Below, in pieces: positions 20,340 to 33,830 of a stretch of DNA of 64,000 nt. Source of the stretch: Allomyces arbusculus (taxonomy: Eukaryota > Blastocladiomycota > Blastocladiomycetes > Blastocladiales > Blastocladiaceae). The stretch is taken from NCBI GenBank assembly GCA_027604705.1, contig JADHYV010000038.1:153750-217749 (forward strand), given 5' to 3'. Below the pieces are notes generated by a model that saw nothing but the letters and a program-made list of their open reading frames with translations, was not told where the DNA came from and did not search any database. Each line of letters begins with the position of its first letter. Position 1 is the first letter of the stretch. Both the position numbers and the translations under genes were made by a program.

Positions 20340-22631
20340 CTAGTAGAACGAGTCGGCCGCGTCGTCGTTGAGCTTCTTGCCCGGCGCCGCCGTCGTCGTC
20401 GCAGCAGCCGACGACGTGGTCGCCGCGGCCGAGGTGGTCGTCGAAGCAGCAGCGGTCGTCGACGAGGCAGCCTTGGTGGACGAGGCCGTCGCCGTGGCCG
20501 TGGCCGTGGCCGTGGCAGTCGGCTTGACCGTCTCCGACGGCACCACGAGGTCGCCGTACGTGTCGTCCGCGGGCGTCGTGGCCGCCGGCAGCTCGGGGAC
20601 CTCGAGCGTACCATAGTCCTCCTCCTGCGCGGGCGTCGTGGCCGTCGGGACGGGCGTGCTGGCCTTGGGAATCTCACTCACCGAGACGGTGGTCGTCGGC
20701 ACCACAACCACGGGCGTAGTCTGCTGCGGGGTCGTGGGCACCGTGACGGTCGACGTGGGGATCGAGGGCACCGTGACGGTCGAGGGAGTCGAGGGGATCG
20801 TGGCGGTCGACGTGGGGATCGAGGGCACGGTCACAGTCGACGGAATCGACGGGATCGTGGACGTGGGGACCGACGGGACGGTCGGGGTGCGAGTTTCGAC
20901 TGGGACTTCGATCGATCCGTAGTCTTCCTCGACGGGGATCGTCTCGGCGGGCGATTCCGGGACCGAGGGCTTGGTCGACTTCGGGATTTCGGGCACAACA
21001 ATCGTTTGCGTCGGGGTAATCGGCACCGTTTGCGTAGGAACCGAAGGCACGACGGGCACGGTTTGAGTCGGAACGACAGGCACGACAGGCACGGTTTGAG
21101 TCGGCACAACAGGCACGACAGGCACGGTGGCAGTCGGCACGACCGGGACGACCACAGTCGAGGGCACCGTCTTCTTGCACTTGGTGATGGTGCGCGTCGC
21201 CTTGGAGCACTTCTGCGCGGGCACCGTCTTGACGGGCACCTCGACGGGCTTGGTCTCAGCGGGCGATTCCGGCACTTGCACCGTGCTCGTGGGCGTCGAC
21301 GCGGGGTACTCGCAGCCAGGGCCCGGGCACACGGGCGAAGTCGAGGCCGGCGAGTCGGGCACCGACACCGTGCTGCAGTTGGGGCCGGGGCACACGGGCG
21401 TAGTCGAGGCCGGCGAGTCGGGCACCGACACCGTGCTGCAGTTGGGGCCGGGGCACACGGGCGTAGTCGAGGCAGGCGAATCGGGAATCGGCACCGTCTG
21501 CGTGACCGTCTGCGTCGAGGTCGTAGGCGGGACAACGACCGTGTTGGTCTGCGGCGTCGACGGGACCGTGACCGTGACCACGGGAGTCGACGGAGCCGGG
21601 CAGTCGGGCGATCCAGGGCACACCGGAGCGGGCGTCGTCGACGGCGTGGGCGTGACGACCGGGCAGTCGGGCGAGCCAGGGCAAGTGGGCTGGGTCTTCG
21701 TGACGACGACAACGGGCGGCGGGCAGTTGGGCGAGCCGGGGCACGTCTGCACGGGCGTCTGCGTGACAATGACGGGCGGCTGCGTCTTGGTGATGACGAC
21801 GATCGACGGCTTCGGCGCTTCCTTGGTGATCACGACCGTCTTCGGGGGCTGCGGCTGCTGCGTGACGATCACGACCGGCGGCTTGGCCGCGGGCGTCTGC
21901 GTGACGACGACGACCTTGGGCGGCTGGGGCTGCGCCGGCTGGGCAGGCTGGGCAGGCTGGGCGGGCTGGGCGGGCTGCGCCGGCTGCTGCGGGCCCGGGC
22001 ACTGGCCGTTGCACTTCTTGATGCAGGCCTGCGACGAGATCCCAAAGTTCTGGGTCCAGTAATAGGCGTTGCCCATGCCGTTGTAGGTGCCCTTGGCGTA
22101 GGCGATGCCGACCTGGTTGACCTCGGGCTCGAGCATGTTCTTGCGGTGGTACTCCGAGTTCCACCACTGGCAGCTGACCACGTACTCGGCAGCCGTCATG
22201 TCGTCCGAGATCTTGACGTACGGATGCGAGCCAAAGCACGTGCCCTTCTGCGTCGAGTCGATGCCGACGAGGTTCACGGCCACGTTCTCGACGTAACCGC
22301 CCCAGTCGTAGCCAAACGACGAGTAGCGAGCCTTGATCTGGCCGTCCGACTGGTGCGCCATGGTCGACCGCGACGCCTGCCAGTCGGAACCGGCCTGTGC
22401 CGCGTCCTGCAGCGCCTTGTTGATGCAGAGCTCGCCGAGGCCGTGCGCGCGACGGATCTCGTTCAACTTGGTCAGCGCGTACTCGACATACTGCGGCACG
22501 TTGCCGTCAACGTAGGTCTGCTGGCCCGGGGCTGGCGCCTTGCCGGGAACAACGGACCCCGTGCTGCCTTCAACAACGGCGGCCGACGCCGCGAGCAACA
22601 CCGTGCCGATGGCGGCAGCGGAGAACTTCAT
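20340..22631 (-). CDS. secreted CAP/PR-1 domain protein with mucin-like tail
   Basis: Intronless, 763 residues. MKFSAAAIGTVLLAASAAVV is a signal peptide. A CAP (SCP/PR-1/Pry) domain follows at about residues 35-190, with ALTKLNEIRRAHGLGEL, TMAHQSDG, GYVENVAVN, CQWWNSEYHRKNML and YYWTQNFG. Fungal Pry proteins of this fold bind sterols and fatty acids. After a PAQ repeat (about seven units) come some 550 residues of Pro/Thr/Val/Ser-rich repeats, with VCPGPNC, PGSPDCP, VPVVPTQT and PSIPTSTVTV units, a typical O-glycosylated cell-wall stalk. The C-terminus is Ala/Thr/Ser-rich, ending DDAADSFY. There is no clear GPI hydrophobic tail. A long open frame on the opposite strand is a shadow of this composition. 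Confidence 0.93.
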   Translation of the reverse strand: MKFSAAAIGTVLLAASAAVVEGSTGSVVPGKAPAPGQQTYVDGNVPQYVEYALTKLNEIRRAHGLGELCINKALQDAAQAGSDWQASRSTMAHQSDGQIKARYSSFGYDWGGYVENVAVNLVGIDSTQKGTCFGSHPYVKISDDMTAAEYVVSCQWWNSEYHRKNMLEPEVNQVGIAYAKGTYNGMGNAYYWTQNFGISSQACIKKCNGQCPGPQQPAQPAQPAQPAQPAQPAQPQPPKVVVVTQTPAAKPPVVIVTQQPQPPKTVVITKEAPKPSIVVITKTQPPVIVTQTPVQTCPGSPNCPPPVVVVTKTQPTCPGSPDCPVVTPTPSTTPAPVCPGSPDCPAPSTPVVTVTVPSTPQTNTVVVPPTTSTQTVTQTVPIPDSPASTTPVCPGPNCSTVSVPDSPASTTPVCPGPNCSTVSVPDSPASTSPVCPGPGCEYPASTPTSTVQVPESPAETKPVEVPVKTVPAQKCSKATRTITKCKKTVPSTVVVPVVPTATVPVVPVVPTQTVPVVPVVPTQTVPVVPSVPTQTVPITPTQTIVVPEIPKSTKPSVPESPAETIPVEEDYGSIEVPVETRTPTVPSVPTSTIPSIPSTVTVPSIPTSTATIPSTPSTVTVPSIPTSTVTVPTTPQQTTPVVVVPTTTVSVSEIPKASTPVPTATTPAQEEDYGTLEVPELPAATTPADDTYGDLVVPSETVKPTATATATATATASSTKAASSTTAAASTTTSAAATTSSAAATTTAAPGKKLNDDAADSFY
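21340..21486. repeat. 63-bp tandem repeat inside the CAP gene
   Basis: Two identical 63-bp units (21340-21402, 21403-21465) plus a partial, slightly diverged third. Each encodes the 21-residue unit built from SVPDSPASTTP and VCPGPNCST. Exact identity at synonymous sites shows recent expansion or ongoing homogenisation. Confidence 0.9.
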
Positions 22632-23095
22632 GGTGATGGTGATGCGTGGAGGTAGGGTGGAGAGTGTGGTGCGAGCGTGCGCGAGCGTGCGTGCGGGCGA
22701 GTCGAGGACAACGACGACAGCGGCGAGCAACAACAGGAAATCACCGGGCCGGGCACAGAGGCTGGCGCGTCTATAGGTCTATGTAGCGGAGCCGTCGTGG
22801 AGCACGAGCGGACGCGAGGGGCTGGATATAGCGCGTCGTCGAGAGTCTGTCAGTCTGGTCCAGTTGGAGAGAGAAAGGGGGAGGGGGCGGCGGGGATTGA
22901 AGAAGGCGCGGGCGAGCGGGCATTGAGCGGCGGCATGGCGTTCATGTGTGGCCGTGCGAGCGGGCAACCAACCATCGCGAAGGTTTCCGCGAGCAAAGGG
23001 TGCATTGGGCATCTGGCGCTGCGGATCGCGCGGGCTCAGGGAGCGGCGGGCGAGGGCGCGGCGTGGAAACACGGCAGAGAACATGCGCGAGGGCG

Positions 23096-23120
23096 CGTGC
23101 GCGTGCGTGCGTGCGTGCGT
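23096..23120. repeat. GCGT/GTGC microsatellite
   Basis: Several tandem GTGC units upstream of the CAP gene. Confidence 0.75.
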
Positions 23121-23707
23121 GGGCGTCGCCTCGCCCGTTGTTAGGTGGTGGTCGGATTGGTGGTCGGAAGTGGGGAAGTGGCCGCGGTGCGTGGTGGTCG
23201 GCGTGGTGTCGGCGTGGCCGCGGTGGTCGGTGGTCGGTGGTGGTCGGTGGCGGGCGCAGGTGGCGGGTGGCGTTGCGACGCGAGTGGGCGATGCTTTTCG
23301 CAGTCGAGAAGCATAGCCAAACGGCCAGCGACTCGCCGCGTGACACAACGGATGTCGCCAACCCACCTTTCGCCCGAAATTGCGCTGGCCCAACACACGC
23401 CGCAACGCCGAACCACACGGATTCCCGGCCCGCCCACACGCACACGAAACGAGTCGAGACGAAGCGCGACCCGAGCGTAACGCGAAACCCACGCATCGCA
23501 CGCACGAGCCGCGGCGTAACAAGTGCAAATTGGGTCGGAGTCGAGAACAATTTGCGCAGCGTAACGTGGCCACGAGCGTCACCGACCACCACCACTCTGG
23601 CCAAGCGACTGTTGACCGCGGACGCGACGACGGGCCGGGCGACGGCGGGACGACGACGGTGCACACGCGCTCGTAGCAATTCGGCGCCGGTTGGGACACG
23701 CCAGCAC

Positions 23708-23726
23708 CACACACACACACCACACA
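23708..23726. repeat. AC microsatellite
   Basis: A run of AC units, interrupted once, in the region between RVB1 and the CAP gene. Confidence 0.75.
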
Positions 23727-24888
23727 GATGTGACAGACCGCCGCCGGCGCCAAAGGAAGTCGGAGGCGTGCGCACGTTGCCGAGCTGAATGCATGGTCCC
23801 AATCATGCAACTGATTTTGCCACCGCCGCCCTTGAGTCGTCGTCGTCCAAATCAACGGAATCACGTCGATGCGCACCACCACCCTCCACCACCGCCGGTG
23901 GTCAGCACATCCCAACCGTGGCCCGAACTGGACACGACCCGAGCCACCCACCCACTCTTCGTCGGAGATGGCGACGGTTGCCGCCCATTGCCGCCCATGC
24001 CGCACCACTTGTCGTCGAGCCCGCTGGTTGGTTGGTTTGTTGGTTGGTCGATGGCGACCGCATGTCGGGCCCAGGATCCGGCTCGCCCGCGCCGGGCAAG
24101 AAACAGGGTGAAGAGGATACGGGTGCTGATCCAAATAATGGGTGCGCGAGGCAGACACGCACCACTTCTCGAGTAATCGAGACGCGAGGACAACGGCTTA
24201 CGGGTACTGCTGGTCTACGACGACGGGCAGTGTGCGCGCGTTCGTGGTCGACGTCGATCAAGAGGGAGAGAGCGCGAGAGAGGCAGAGTCCGCGACTCGT
24301 CAGCGCCCCGTTGCTGGTGTTTTTATACCCGTTTTGGTTGGCTACCGCCCGGGCCCAATGCGCGGACGCGTATCCGCCGTCTTGTTGTTGTGCCAAAAAA
24401 GTGGAGTGGATTTGCAAAAGTGCTCGCGCATCCTTCCCATTGGTCCGAGTCCTGAGTGATGCTTTCGTGATCCTGCAAGAAGGATCTCGCGCACCGGCGC
24501 GCCGCAACGGCACTCCGCCCTGGCACACGCCAAAACGCGCTTCTCCATCCAGGATCGCCCGAAAGAAGGAAATGACGCGTGGATGGACTTCCAACGTGTT
24601 CCTGTCGGTTTTGATCTATTCTCCGACGGCTATGCGCGCTCTCCCAGCGGTCGCCGCTGCTCATGGTCGCAAGGATGAGTGGATGTACCCTGAGTCCACG
24701 TCTGGCCAACCAATGTTTTCATTTGGCACCCAAGACTCGATCACGATGAATTGATAAATACACGGCGCTGCATCCTCCACGACGTTCGCCAACGCCGCTC
24801 TTGGTCGGTGCGCGGCGGTGATCGCCCGACTGGCAGCCCGTAACTTCCACAAGAAAAAATGAACGTAAAACTCCCAACAATCGCCCAA

Positions 24889-27294
<2,406 letters not shown>

Positions 27295-29313
27295 ATGCAC
27301 TTGGCCGGAACCGTAGCGAGCACCGCGTCGAGCACTGCGGCGAGCCCCATCCCCAGCTTCTCTCGCCTGCCCGCGGCGGAACCCATCGCTCGTCCGACAA
27401 GCCCATCAACAGCGCGGCAGCTGCTCGCCAATGCGCCAGCAGTCCCCTCCACAGATCCGCTACGTAGAAGGTCGTCGAGCAGGCCGGTATCTCCACCGGC
27501 CTACACGGCGGTCGCGGGATCCTCGAGTCATCCCAACGGCGGGATGGCTGCCGTACGCTTTTCTCAAATCCTTGCTCCGTGCTTCGAAATGAATGGTAAC
27601 TGACCCCTTATTCCATAGCAGGCCACGTCGGCGACCGAAGCCGACCTGATCCAGCTCCGGGAAGCCTCGCTCGATGCCTTCCAGGCACTCGTGTGCCGTC
27701 TCGTGCGCGAGGCCAAGGTCTCTGCTGCAACCCCGACGCTGCAGCCCGTCCCATCCACCGCGTCCGCAGCTGCATCGACTGCGGCTTCGGCGCGCGCAGC
27801 CACGAGCATCCCGCCCGTCACCATCATGGACGCCGACCGGCCCACCGTCTCGTCGCAGTCAGATTCCACGTCGTGCACAGGCTCCGACGACATTCTGCCG
27901 CATTCTACATCGCTGCAAGCGACCGCGGCACAGTCGCTCCTGCAATCGCTGCGGTCGCAGCCCGGCGGGACCGACCGGATGCGGTCGGCGACCAGCCCAC
28001 TAACACGTTCGTCGAGCGCTGACCCACTCGCCGTCCCATCTCCAGCAAGTCCCGGTGCCAGTGCGGCACCGACGGCGCCGCCGTCCCCCGGTATGTCGGC
28101 GGGGAAACGGTTTTTCGCATCGCTCTCGCGCCGGCGCGCCAAGACGGCAGACGACGATTGTCGAATCTCGTCGGGCGCGTCGTCGACCGCGCAACTCCTG
28201 GACGTCTTCAGTCCCGCGGAAATCGCGACCCCGCCCGTCGACGACACACCCGCGACTTCTGGGCCCGAGGGAGCGCTCGCGCTCGCTCTGGCGGGGCTAC
28301 TCGAGGACGTGTATATGCTGCTCGACCTGCAACGCGACCCGACTCCCGACGAGTGGGCGGCGGTTGGCGCGTCGATGCACGTGGTTGCCGGGATGTGCGC
28401 TGCGCGCACACCGCTCCCGACCTCTCCGCTCCCAGCCGTCGCGGCGCCATCACCGGACTCGCCGCTGCCCTCGTACGCGGCCGTCATGGACGACTCGTCC
28501 GACGCGTCCACCGTCTACGACATATCCACCCCGCCCCCACCGCCCCCGGAAAAGCACGCCGATGCCCTCGACGGGATGATGCAGGCCGTCATGCCCGGGG
28601 CCGCAAAAGCCCCCGTCGCGTCTGCATCACCTGCCGCCGCGCTCCCTGCCGACCTCGAGCGCGTCATGGCGGCCATCGAGCGGCTGCAGGACCTCGGCGG
28701 CCGGAAACTCAGCAACCAGTGCGTGTCCCTTTCGGGCGCGCAAGAGCACCGGATGGCCTCGGCCGCAACCGAGGGCCAGATCGCGCGACTCGCGCGTGGC
28801 CGGCTCGAGAACCAGCGTGCGATCCACGCACCGCTTGAGCGCGACCGGGTTGCCGAGGCTGTGGCGGTGACCGCCGGCCGAGTCCCTGCGGCATTTGCCG
28901 CGCAGCGTGTCCAAGTCGCGCCGGATACGGTGCGGCGGATAGAACTCGCCCGCCTCGGTGCAGCAATCGACCGGCTCGCGGAACGGTCTAGGATGCGCGA
29001 CCAGGAAGCGGTGGCCCCGAAAGATCGCCGGATTGCTGCACTCGAGACGCTGAGGGTGGACGTGGATCGCGTGGCCAAAGGGTCGGCGCTGAACGATCAG
29101 CGGTACACGTTGTCCGAGGACAAGGAGCGCGATATGTTCCTGGGCCAGGTCCTGCATCGCGTGTCGCGGTTGAATGGGCGGCGACTGGACGACCAGAGCG
29201 CGGACGCGCCGGGCGTGCGCAAGGAACGCGCATTCAATGAAGTGGATGCGATCATGGAACGCATGTGTCGTGATTCGTCTAAGCACGATTCGCAGCGGTA
29301 CCATGTTGTGTGA
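27295..29313 (+). CDS. unknown protein with six ~32-residue repeats
   Basis: Two exons, 27295-27552 and 27622-29313, with a 69-nt intron in phase 0. The product is about 649 residues. The first ~400 residues are Ser/Pro/Ala/Thr-rich and disordered, with one helical segment (TEADLIQLREASLDAFQALV) and a second (ALAGLLEDVYMLLDLQRD) that may be ordered. The last ~230 residues contain six degenerate repeats. Each has a helix-like R-[LV] segment, a central [ND/A]-Q pair, then a charged segment ending in Arg: KLSNQ, RLENQ, AFAAQ, RMRDQ, ALNDQ, RLDDQ. The Q-to-Q spacing is 32, 30, 33, 32 and 32. I recognise no known family. The pattern suggests a solenoid or coiled-coil rod. Confidence 0.75.
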
Positions 29314-29955
29314 GGGCATGAAGGGGTGCGGGCGCGGGCCGTTGATGCTGTTGAATTGTTGGTTGGTTTCGTTTCGTTATGCGTACTGGCGCGCTCGGTG
29401 GGGTGAGGTGTAACAGGAAGCCGTTCTGGATATCAATTTCACGTATTATTTTCGCCAAGATTGATAGATGGTGGGGTCCTCGTTTCCGTTCCCGTTTCCC
29501 GCTGGAGCCACGGGCTCGCCGACGAAAGTTGTGGCGACAAGAGGCAGCACAGGTCAAGACAAACGCAGCGCTGGGGATGGGTAGGTAGTTGGTTGAATAA
29601 ATATCCAAATCACAATCACCGGTTTCCAAAACGGCGCCGAGGTTGAGAGGCCAAGAGCGTCCGAAGGGCTGAGGGAGCGCGAGACGGGGAGAAAAGACAA
29701 GGCAAGAGGAGAACAGCGAGCCCACAGGAAAACGGTCACCAAGGAAAAACAAACATTCAAATCCCACGGAACAAGAGCAGCAGCAACAGAAAGAACAAGG
29801 CGCACGCATGATCACGATGTGCGCGAGTGAGGTGGGGGACGAGGAAAGATAGATAAGAATAAAGATAAACGAAGAAACGGCTAAACGAAGAAACGGCAAA
29901 CTGATCGAATCGGATCGACTTGCGGCGACCGCAAGTCGCCGCCACAGCACCCACC
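29314..29955. other. convergent intergenic region
   Basis: About 640 bp between converging stop codons. The part at 29.75-29.9 kb is A-rich (AGATAGATAAGAATAAAG), consistent with the RCC1 3' UTR. No gene seen. Confidence 0.55.
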
Positions 29956-32172
29956 TTACGACTGGCTCGCGTCCTTCATCGGGGAGTCGCCGTCAGCATC
30001 CTGCGACGCCGGAAACTTGCCGTTGGCGTGGCCATTAGCAACTGCACCGTTGGCGTTGCTCGACGACGCAGTGGCGGCAGCGGAAGCGGGAGCAGGCTTC
30101 TTGGCACCGGGCTTCTCGATCAGCAGCACCGAGTGCTGCGCGCCACACCCGGCCTGGACGACGAGCGCGCCCGACTTGGAAAAGTCGTAGGCCTGCGGCG
30201 TCTCGACATCATCGTCGGAGCCATTACCGAGCTGGCTGTTGATGTTCGTGCCCCAGTGGTAGGCCTTGCCCGCCTTGTCGACGGCAATGTTGTGGTGCGT
30301 GCCAGCGGCGATCTGCGCAATGTTCTCGAGACTCGAAATCACGGTCGAGCGGGCAATCGACGACTTGGTGCGCTTGTGCTGCGTGACGGTGCCGTCCGCG
30401 TCCTTGTAGGTATCAAACACGTCGTCGTTGGTGAGCTCGCCCTGGTGGTTGAGTCGCAGGAACCCGAGCCCAAGCTCGTGGCCATCGGTCCTGCCAAACG
30501 CGAGCACGCGGCCGTCCTCGAGAAGCACGAGCGAGTGGTGCTCACCCGCGTCGACCTGCGCGGCGCGCATCGTGTCCGGGTCCGGGAACCGGATCATCTC
30601 GGGCTTGGCGACCTGCTCCGACTCGTGTCGCGCACACTGGCCAAAGTTGTTGGCGCCAAACGTCCACACATCGCCGTCTTCGTCGATGCACAGCGAGTGG
30701 TACGACCCACAGGCGATGGCCTTGACCGTAGTCTTGATCGTCTTGAGCGCCATGGGCACCAAGCCCGACTCGAGCCGGTGCCGGTGAAACCCGGTCTGAC
30801 CCTGCTCCGAGTTACCCCACGCGTAGACGAGCCCCGTCGACGTGAGCGCCAGCGCGTGATTGTCGCCCGCGGCAATGTCGACAAACTTGTGCTTTTGGAA
30901 GTCGGGGAAGTCGAGCAGTTCCGGCACAAAGACCTTTTCGACACCGGGGCGGAACCCGAGCTTTCCGGCCTGCTCGCCGCGGAACGTACCCCATGCGTAG
31001 ACTTGGCCCGACGCCGTGAGACCGAGCGAGATGGAACCGCCGGCCGCAAGCTTGACGAAGTCGTAGGTCTGCGAGTCGGGGATCTCGCCAATGTCGTTTT
31101 CCTCGCCCGCGGCCACGGGGCGGCCGAGCGCGCCCTCGTCGCCGCAGCCCCACGAGTAGACCTGAATCGTAATTGGTGAGGGAGTCAGTCACAAGGTCGG
31201 GGAATGTCAGATAGGGACTCATCGCGCATGCGATGCGATGCAAAGCGCGGCGAGACGAGAACGAAGCGAATCGCATGCGTACCTTGCCATCAGCCGTCAG
31301 CGCGAGGTTGTGCAAGCCGCCCACGGCGACGTCGACGACGGCGACGCCCTTGAGGTCCGGCACAGGCTTGGGCTTAGCCGCATCCTGGACGTCCTCACCC
31401 ATGCCTAACAACGCAATCAATCAAAGCGAAACGAGTCAGATCCGACGCTCCTTGTGCTGCTGCGGGGGTCAGGGAGAGAAAAACGTACCGAGCTGGCCTG
31501 TCTCGCCACTCCCAAACGCGTACACCTCGCCCGCGCGCTCCTTGCGCTCCGGGACGGCAAGCGGGCCCTCAATCACCTTGACGACCTTAGGCGCCTTGGG
31601 CTCCTTGGCGGGCTTGGGCTCCTTGGGCGCCTTCGGCGCCTTGGCGGCCTTCGGGGCCTTGGGCACTTTGGGCGTCGTCGCGACCTTGGTCGCGGGTGCC
31701 TTCCTGGGCGGGGCCTTCAGCTGCTTCGCCGCCGCCGTCGTCTTCTTCTTCGCGGCGGGCTCTGCGGCGGCCTTGGTCTTCGCCGCAGGCTTCTTGGCTG
31801 TCGTCGTCTTGGTCGTGGCCGCCGCCTTCTTCTTGGAAGGGGCAGTGGCAGGCGCCGCCTCCTCCGCCTTGGACGTGCGCGCCGACCGGCGCGGCGCCGG
31901 GGAAGCGTCGTCGTCGTCATTGGCCTTGGCGGCCTTGGTCGCCTTGCGGCCCTTGGTCGCGTACGGCGTCACCGTCTCGGCGGCTACCAAGCGCGATTGT
32001 ACTCGGTCAGTGGCAAGTTGCAAGGGAAAAAGAGGACCCAGCTCGGCTCTGCGCGCTCCTGGAGCTCGATGGCGCCGCAGCGAGCCGCATCCGGAAGCGA
32101 GAACATGAGGAGGGCATGACAGGACGACGAACCCTTCTTGGTGATGCGGCGCTCGCGCTGCGTGGCCGGCAT
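29956..32172 (-). CDS. RCC1: RCC1-type Ran guanine-nucleotide exchange factor
   Basis: Four exons in transcription order: 32133-32172, 31489-31983, 31283-31404 and 29956-31161. Phases agree and the product is 620 residues. RCC1 loads GTP on Ran at chromatin, setting up nuclear transport and spindle assembly. The seven-bladed propeller starts near residue 170 (GEVYAFGSGETGQLGMGED) and shows the usual blade ends: LHNLALTADGKVYSWGCGDE, NHALALTSTGLVYAWGNSEQ, YHSLCIDEDGDVWTFGANNF, HHNIAVDKAGKAYHWGTNIN. An N-terminal ~165-residue Lys/Ala/Pro tail (KKAAATTKTTTAKKPAAK, then PKVPKAPKAAKAPK) looks like a histone-H1 tail and should bind DNA and serve as a nuclear signal. The C-terminal 60 residues are disordered. 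Four exons were joined using the conserved blade spacing. Confidence 0.95.
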
Positions 32173-33830
32173 CGTGGTGGTTGCAAGTGGTGGAGGGTGC
32201 TTGGGCAAGCTGATCAAAAGGCGTGCGAGCGCGCGTGCGGCTGGACCGGGCGGATCGGTGCGGGAAGTGATGGCGGCGCAGGTGCCGCAGGGGAACGAAT
32301 TGGTTGTGACCTCGGTGGTGGAGGTCTGCGGGGAGAGCGAGAGCGAGAGCGAGAGCAGCGAAGCTGCGTTGGCGATGAAGTCGAGCACGGCACAGCACAG
32401 TTGCGGAGGCCAACTTCAACCAGGCTGGCCAAACTGTCAACCCAACAAGCAACAGCTACGCTGGATGCAACGACCCGCGTGTTTGCGCTCCGCTTCCGCC
32501 GAGCTTGCCTACTTTTTTTTTGGGCCGCAAAAGCACGAAAGCATAACCAGATTGTCTTCATGCTTTCTGTCGTGTATTTTACTCGTCTTTGTTGTTCCTT
32601 CTCAGACCCTGATCAATCGCGCTGCTGCTCTTTGGTCCGCTTCTCGCCCAAACACGCTCAGTTCGTGTTGCGGCACGCCAACCGGCGACCGAAACATGCG
32701 TGTGGACCCTGGCGCGCAACAGCGTTGCTGGGTCGACATCTAATAGAAGATCAGGTTAGCCCTTGCGGTTTGCGTTCATATTTAAATCTGCTAATGTTCG
32801 TGCGCTCCTCAGTCCTCGCGAGGCCTCACCGTGCTTGTCGGCTGCTCTGAGCGGCGCGGCAATGCTTCTCGCCTCGACGGATGCACCCCGGCACAACGAC
32901 AACGTCCTTGAGCGCTGCGGCCATCATCCCTACCCATCCGTGGGCGCGCTCCGTCGTATTAAATCCAGCAACATTGTCGTTGACAAAATGTCGCCCGATA
33001 TGTGCGTCTGGCCCCGCCGAAGCAGCAGTGGGCCAAACAACCAGATCAGGCAACGGACCAGTGTCCTTTTCGATCCCCTGCGTGTTTTTTACAGGCGTGC
33101 CGTGGAGGAAATGCCGACTCGCCCGTCTTTGATCCGCGGTGGAATAAAGCATTGTGTTGAAGAGAAACTCTGAGTCGCGAGTGGCAGCGTGGTTTTGACC
33201 GGCATGACAACGACAGAGAGGGACGCAACAGGTCGCGTGGTCGACCACGCGGGCGTCTCGCATCTTTCTGAGAGACGCGCCGACAAACTCTGGAACGCCA
33301 GGCCACGTCCGGCAATGCCGGCCTGCGCGTGTACTACGAGGGTACGACGACCGCCCCGTTCCGTGGCCGGTGCAGGCGGCGTCGCTCGCGGCGGCCGCGC
33401 GCCGGACTGTCTCGACACAGACCTCCCTTGACGGCACGACGCCGCCACGGTAGCAACGCGTCCCGGACGGATGGACGGCGTCTTGTTGGGGCTCAAGGAC
33501 TGGTGCGGTGCTTGATCCGCTAATCAATCTTCTCCACCGAACAGCGGCACCAGGCCGCTGCGCATTCCTCCTTTTCGTCGATAGTGTGAGCGCCCACGAC
33601 GCCATTTCCGTGACAGATGTCTGCGATGCTCTCTGCCCTCCGATTGTGTGCTTTCTCTTGGCCTGTTCCTGTACCGTGCGTGTTGCGCTGCAGGGCGTAC
33701 AGTATGGCAGCCAGGCCTCGACTCAGCCTAACCTCAAACAGCCCGAACGGCAGCGCGACCGCGCAAGACCTCGTTGCCATTCTTTCCAAAAAAAAATTCA
33801 ACACGCCAAAAACTGTCTCCTTTGCTCCAC
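32173..33830. other. 1.65-kb intergenic region
   Basis: Runs from the RCC1 start to the UTP6 stop. GAGAGCGAGAGCGAGAGCGA near 32335 is a short GA-rich repeat in the RCC1 5' flank. The T-rich patch near 32510-32620 is AT-richer than its surroundings. No gene or RNA gene recognised. Confidence 0.5.

Larger units (their letters stand above)
22632..24888. other. 2.25-kb intergenic region
   Basis: Runs from the CAP start to the RVB1 stop. It includes the CAP promoter. Long G- and TGG-rich runs occur at 23.1-23.3 kb and A/C-rich sequence at 23.4-23.8 kb. Two microsatellites are listed separately. Open frames have random composition; no gene is supported. Confidence 0.5.

Noticed and set aside
19893-22655. 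A 920-codon open frame on the plus strand, Arg/Gly/His-rich
   Set aside because: It is antisense to the CAP gene and its composition is the mirror of the Pro/Thr/Val repeats. The minus strand has a signal peptide and a recognisable domain.
22779-24158. A 459-codon minus-strand open frame between RVB1 and the CAP gene
   Set aside because: Composition is Arg/Pro/His/Thr, as expected from random GC-rich DNA. No domain, start context or splice support.
31233-32119. Two overlapping Gly/Leu/Arg-rich plus-strand frames
   Set aside because: They are shadows of the Lys/Ala/Pro tail of RCC1 on the other strand.
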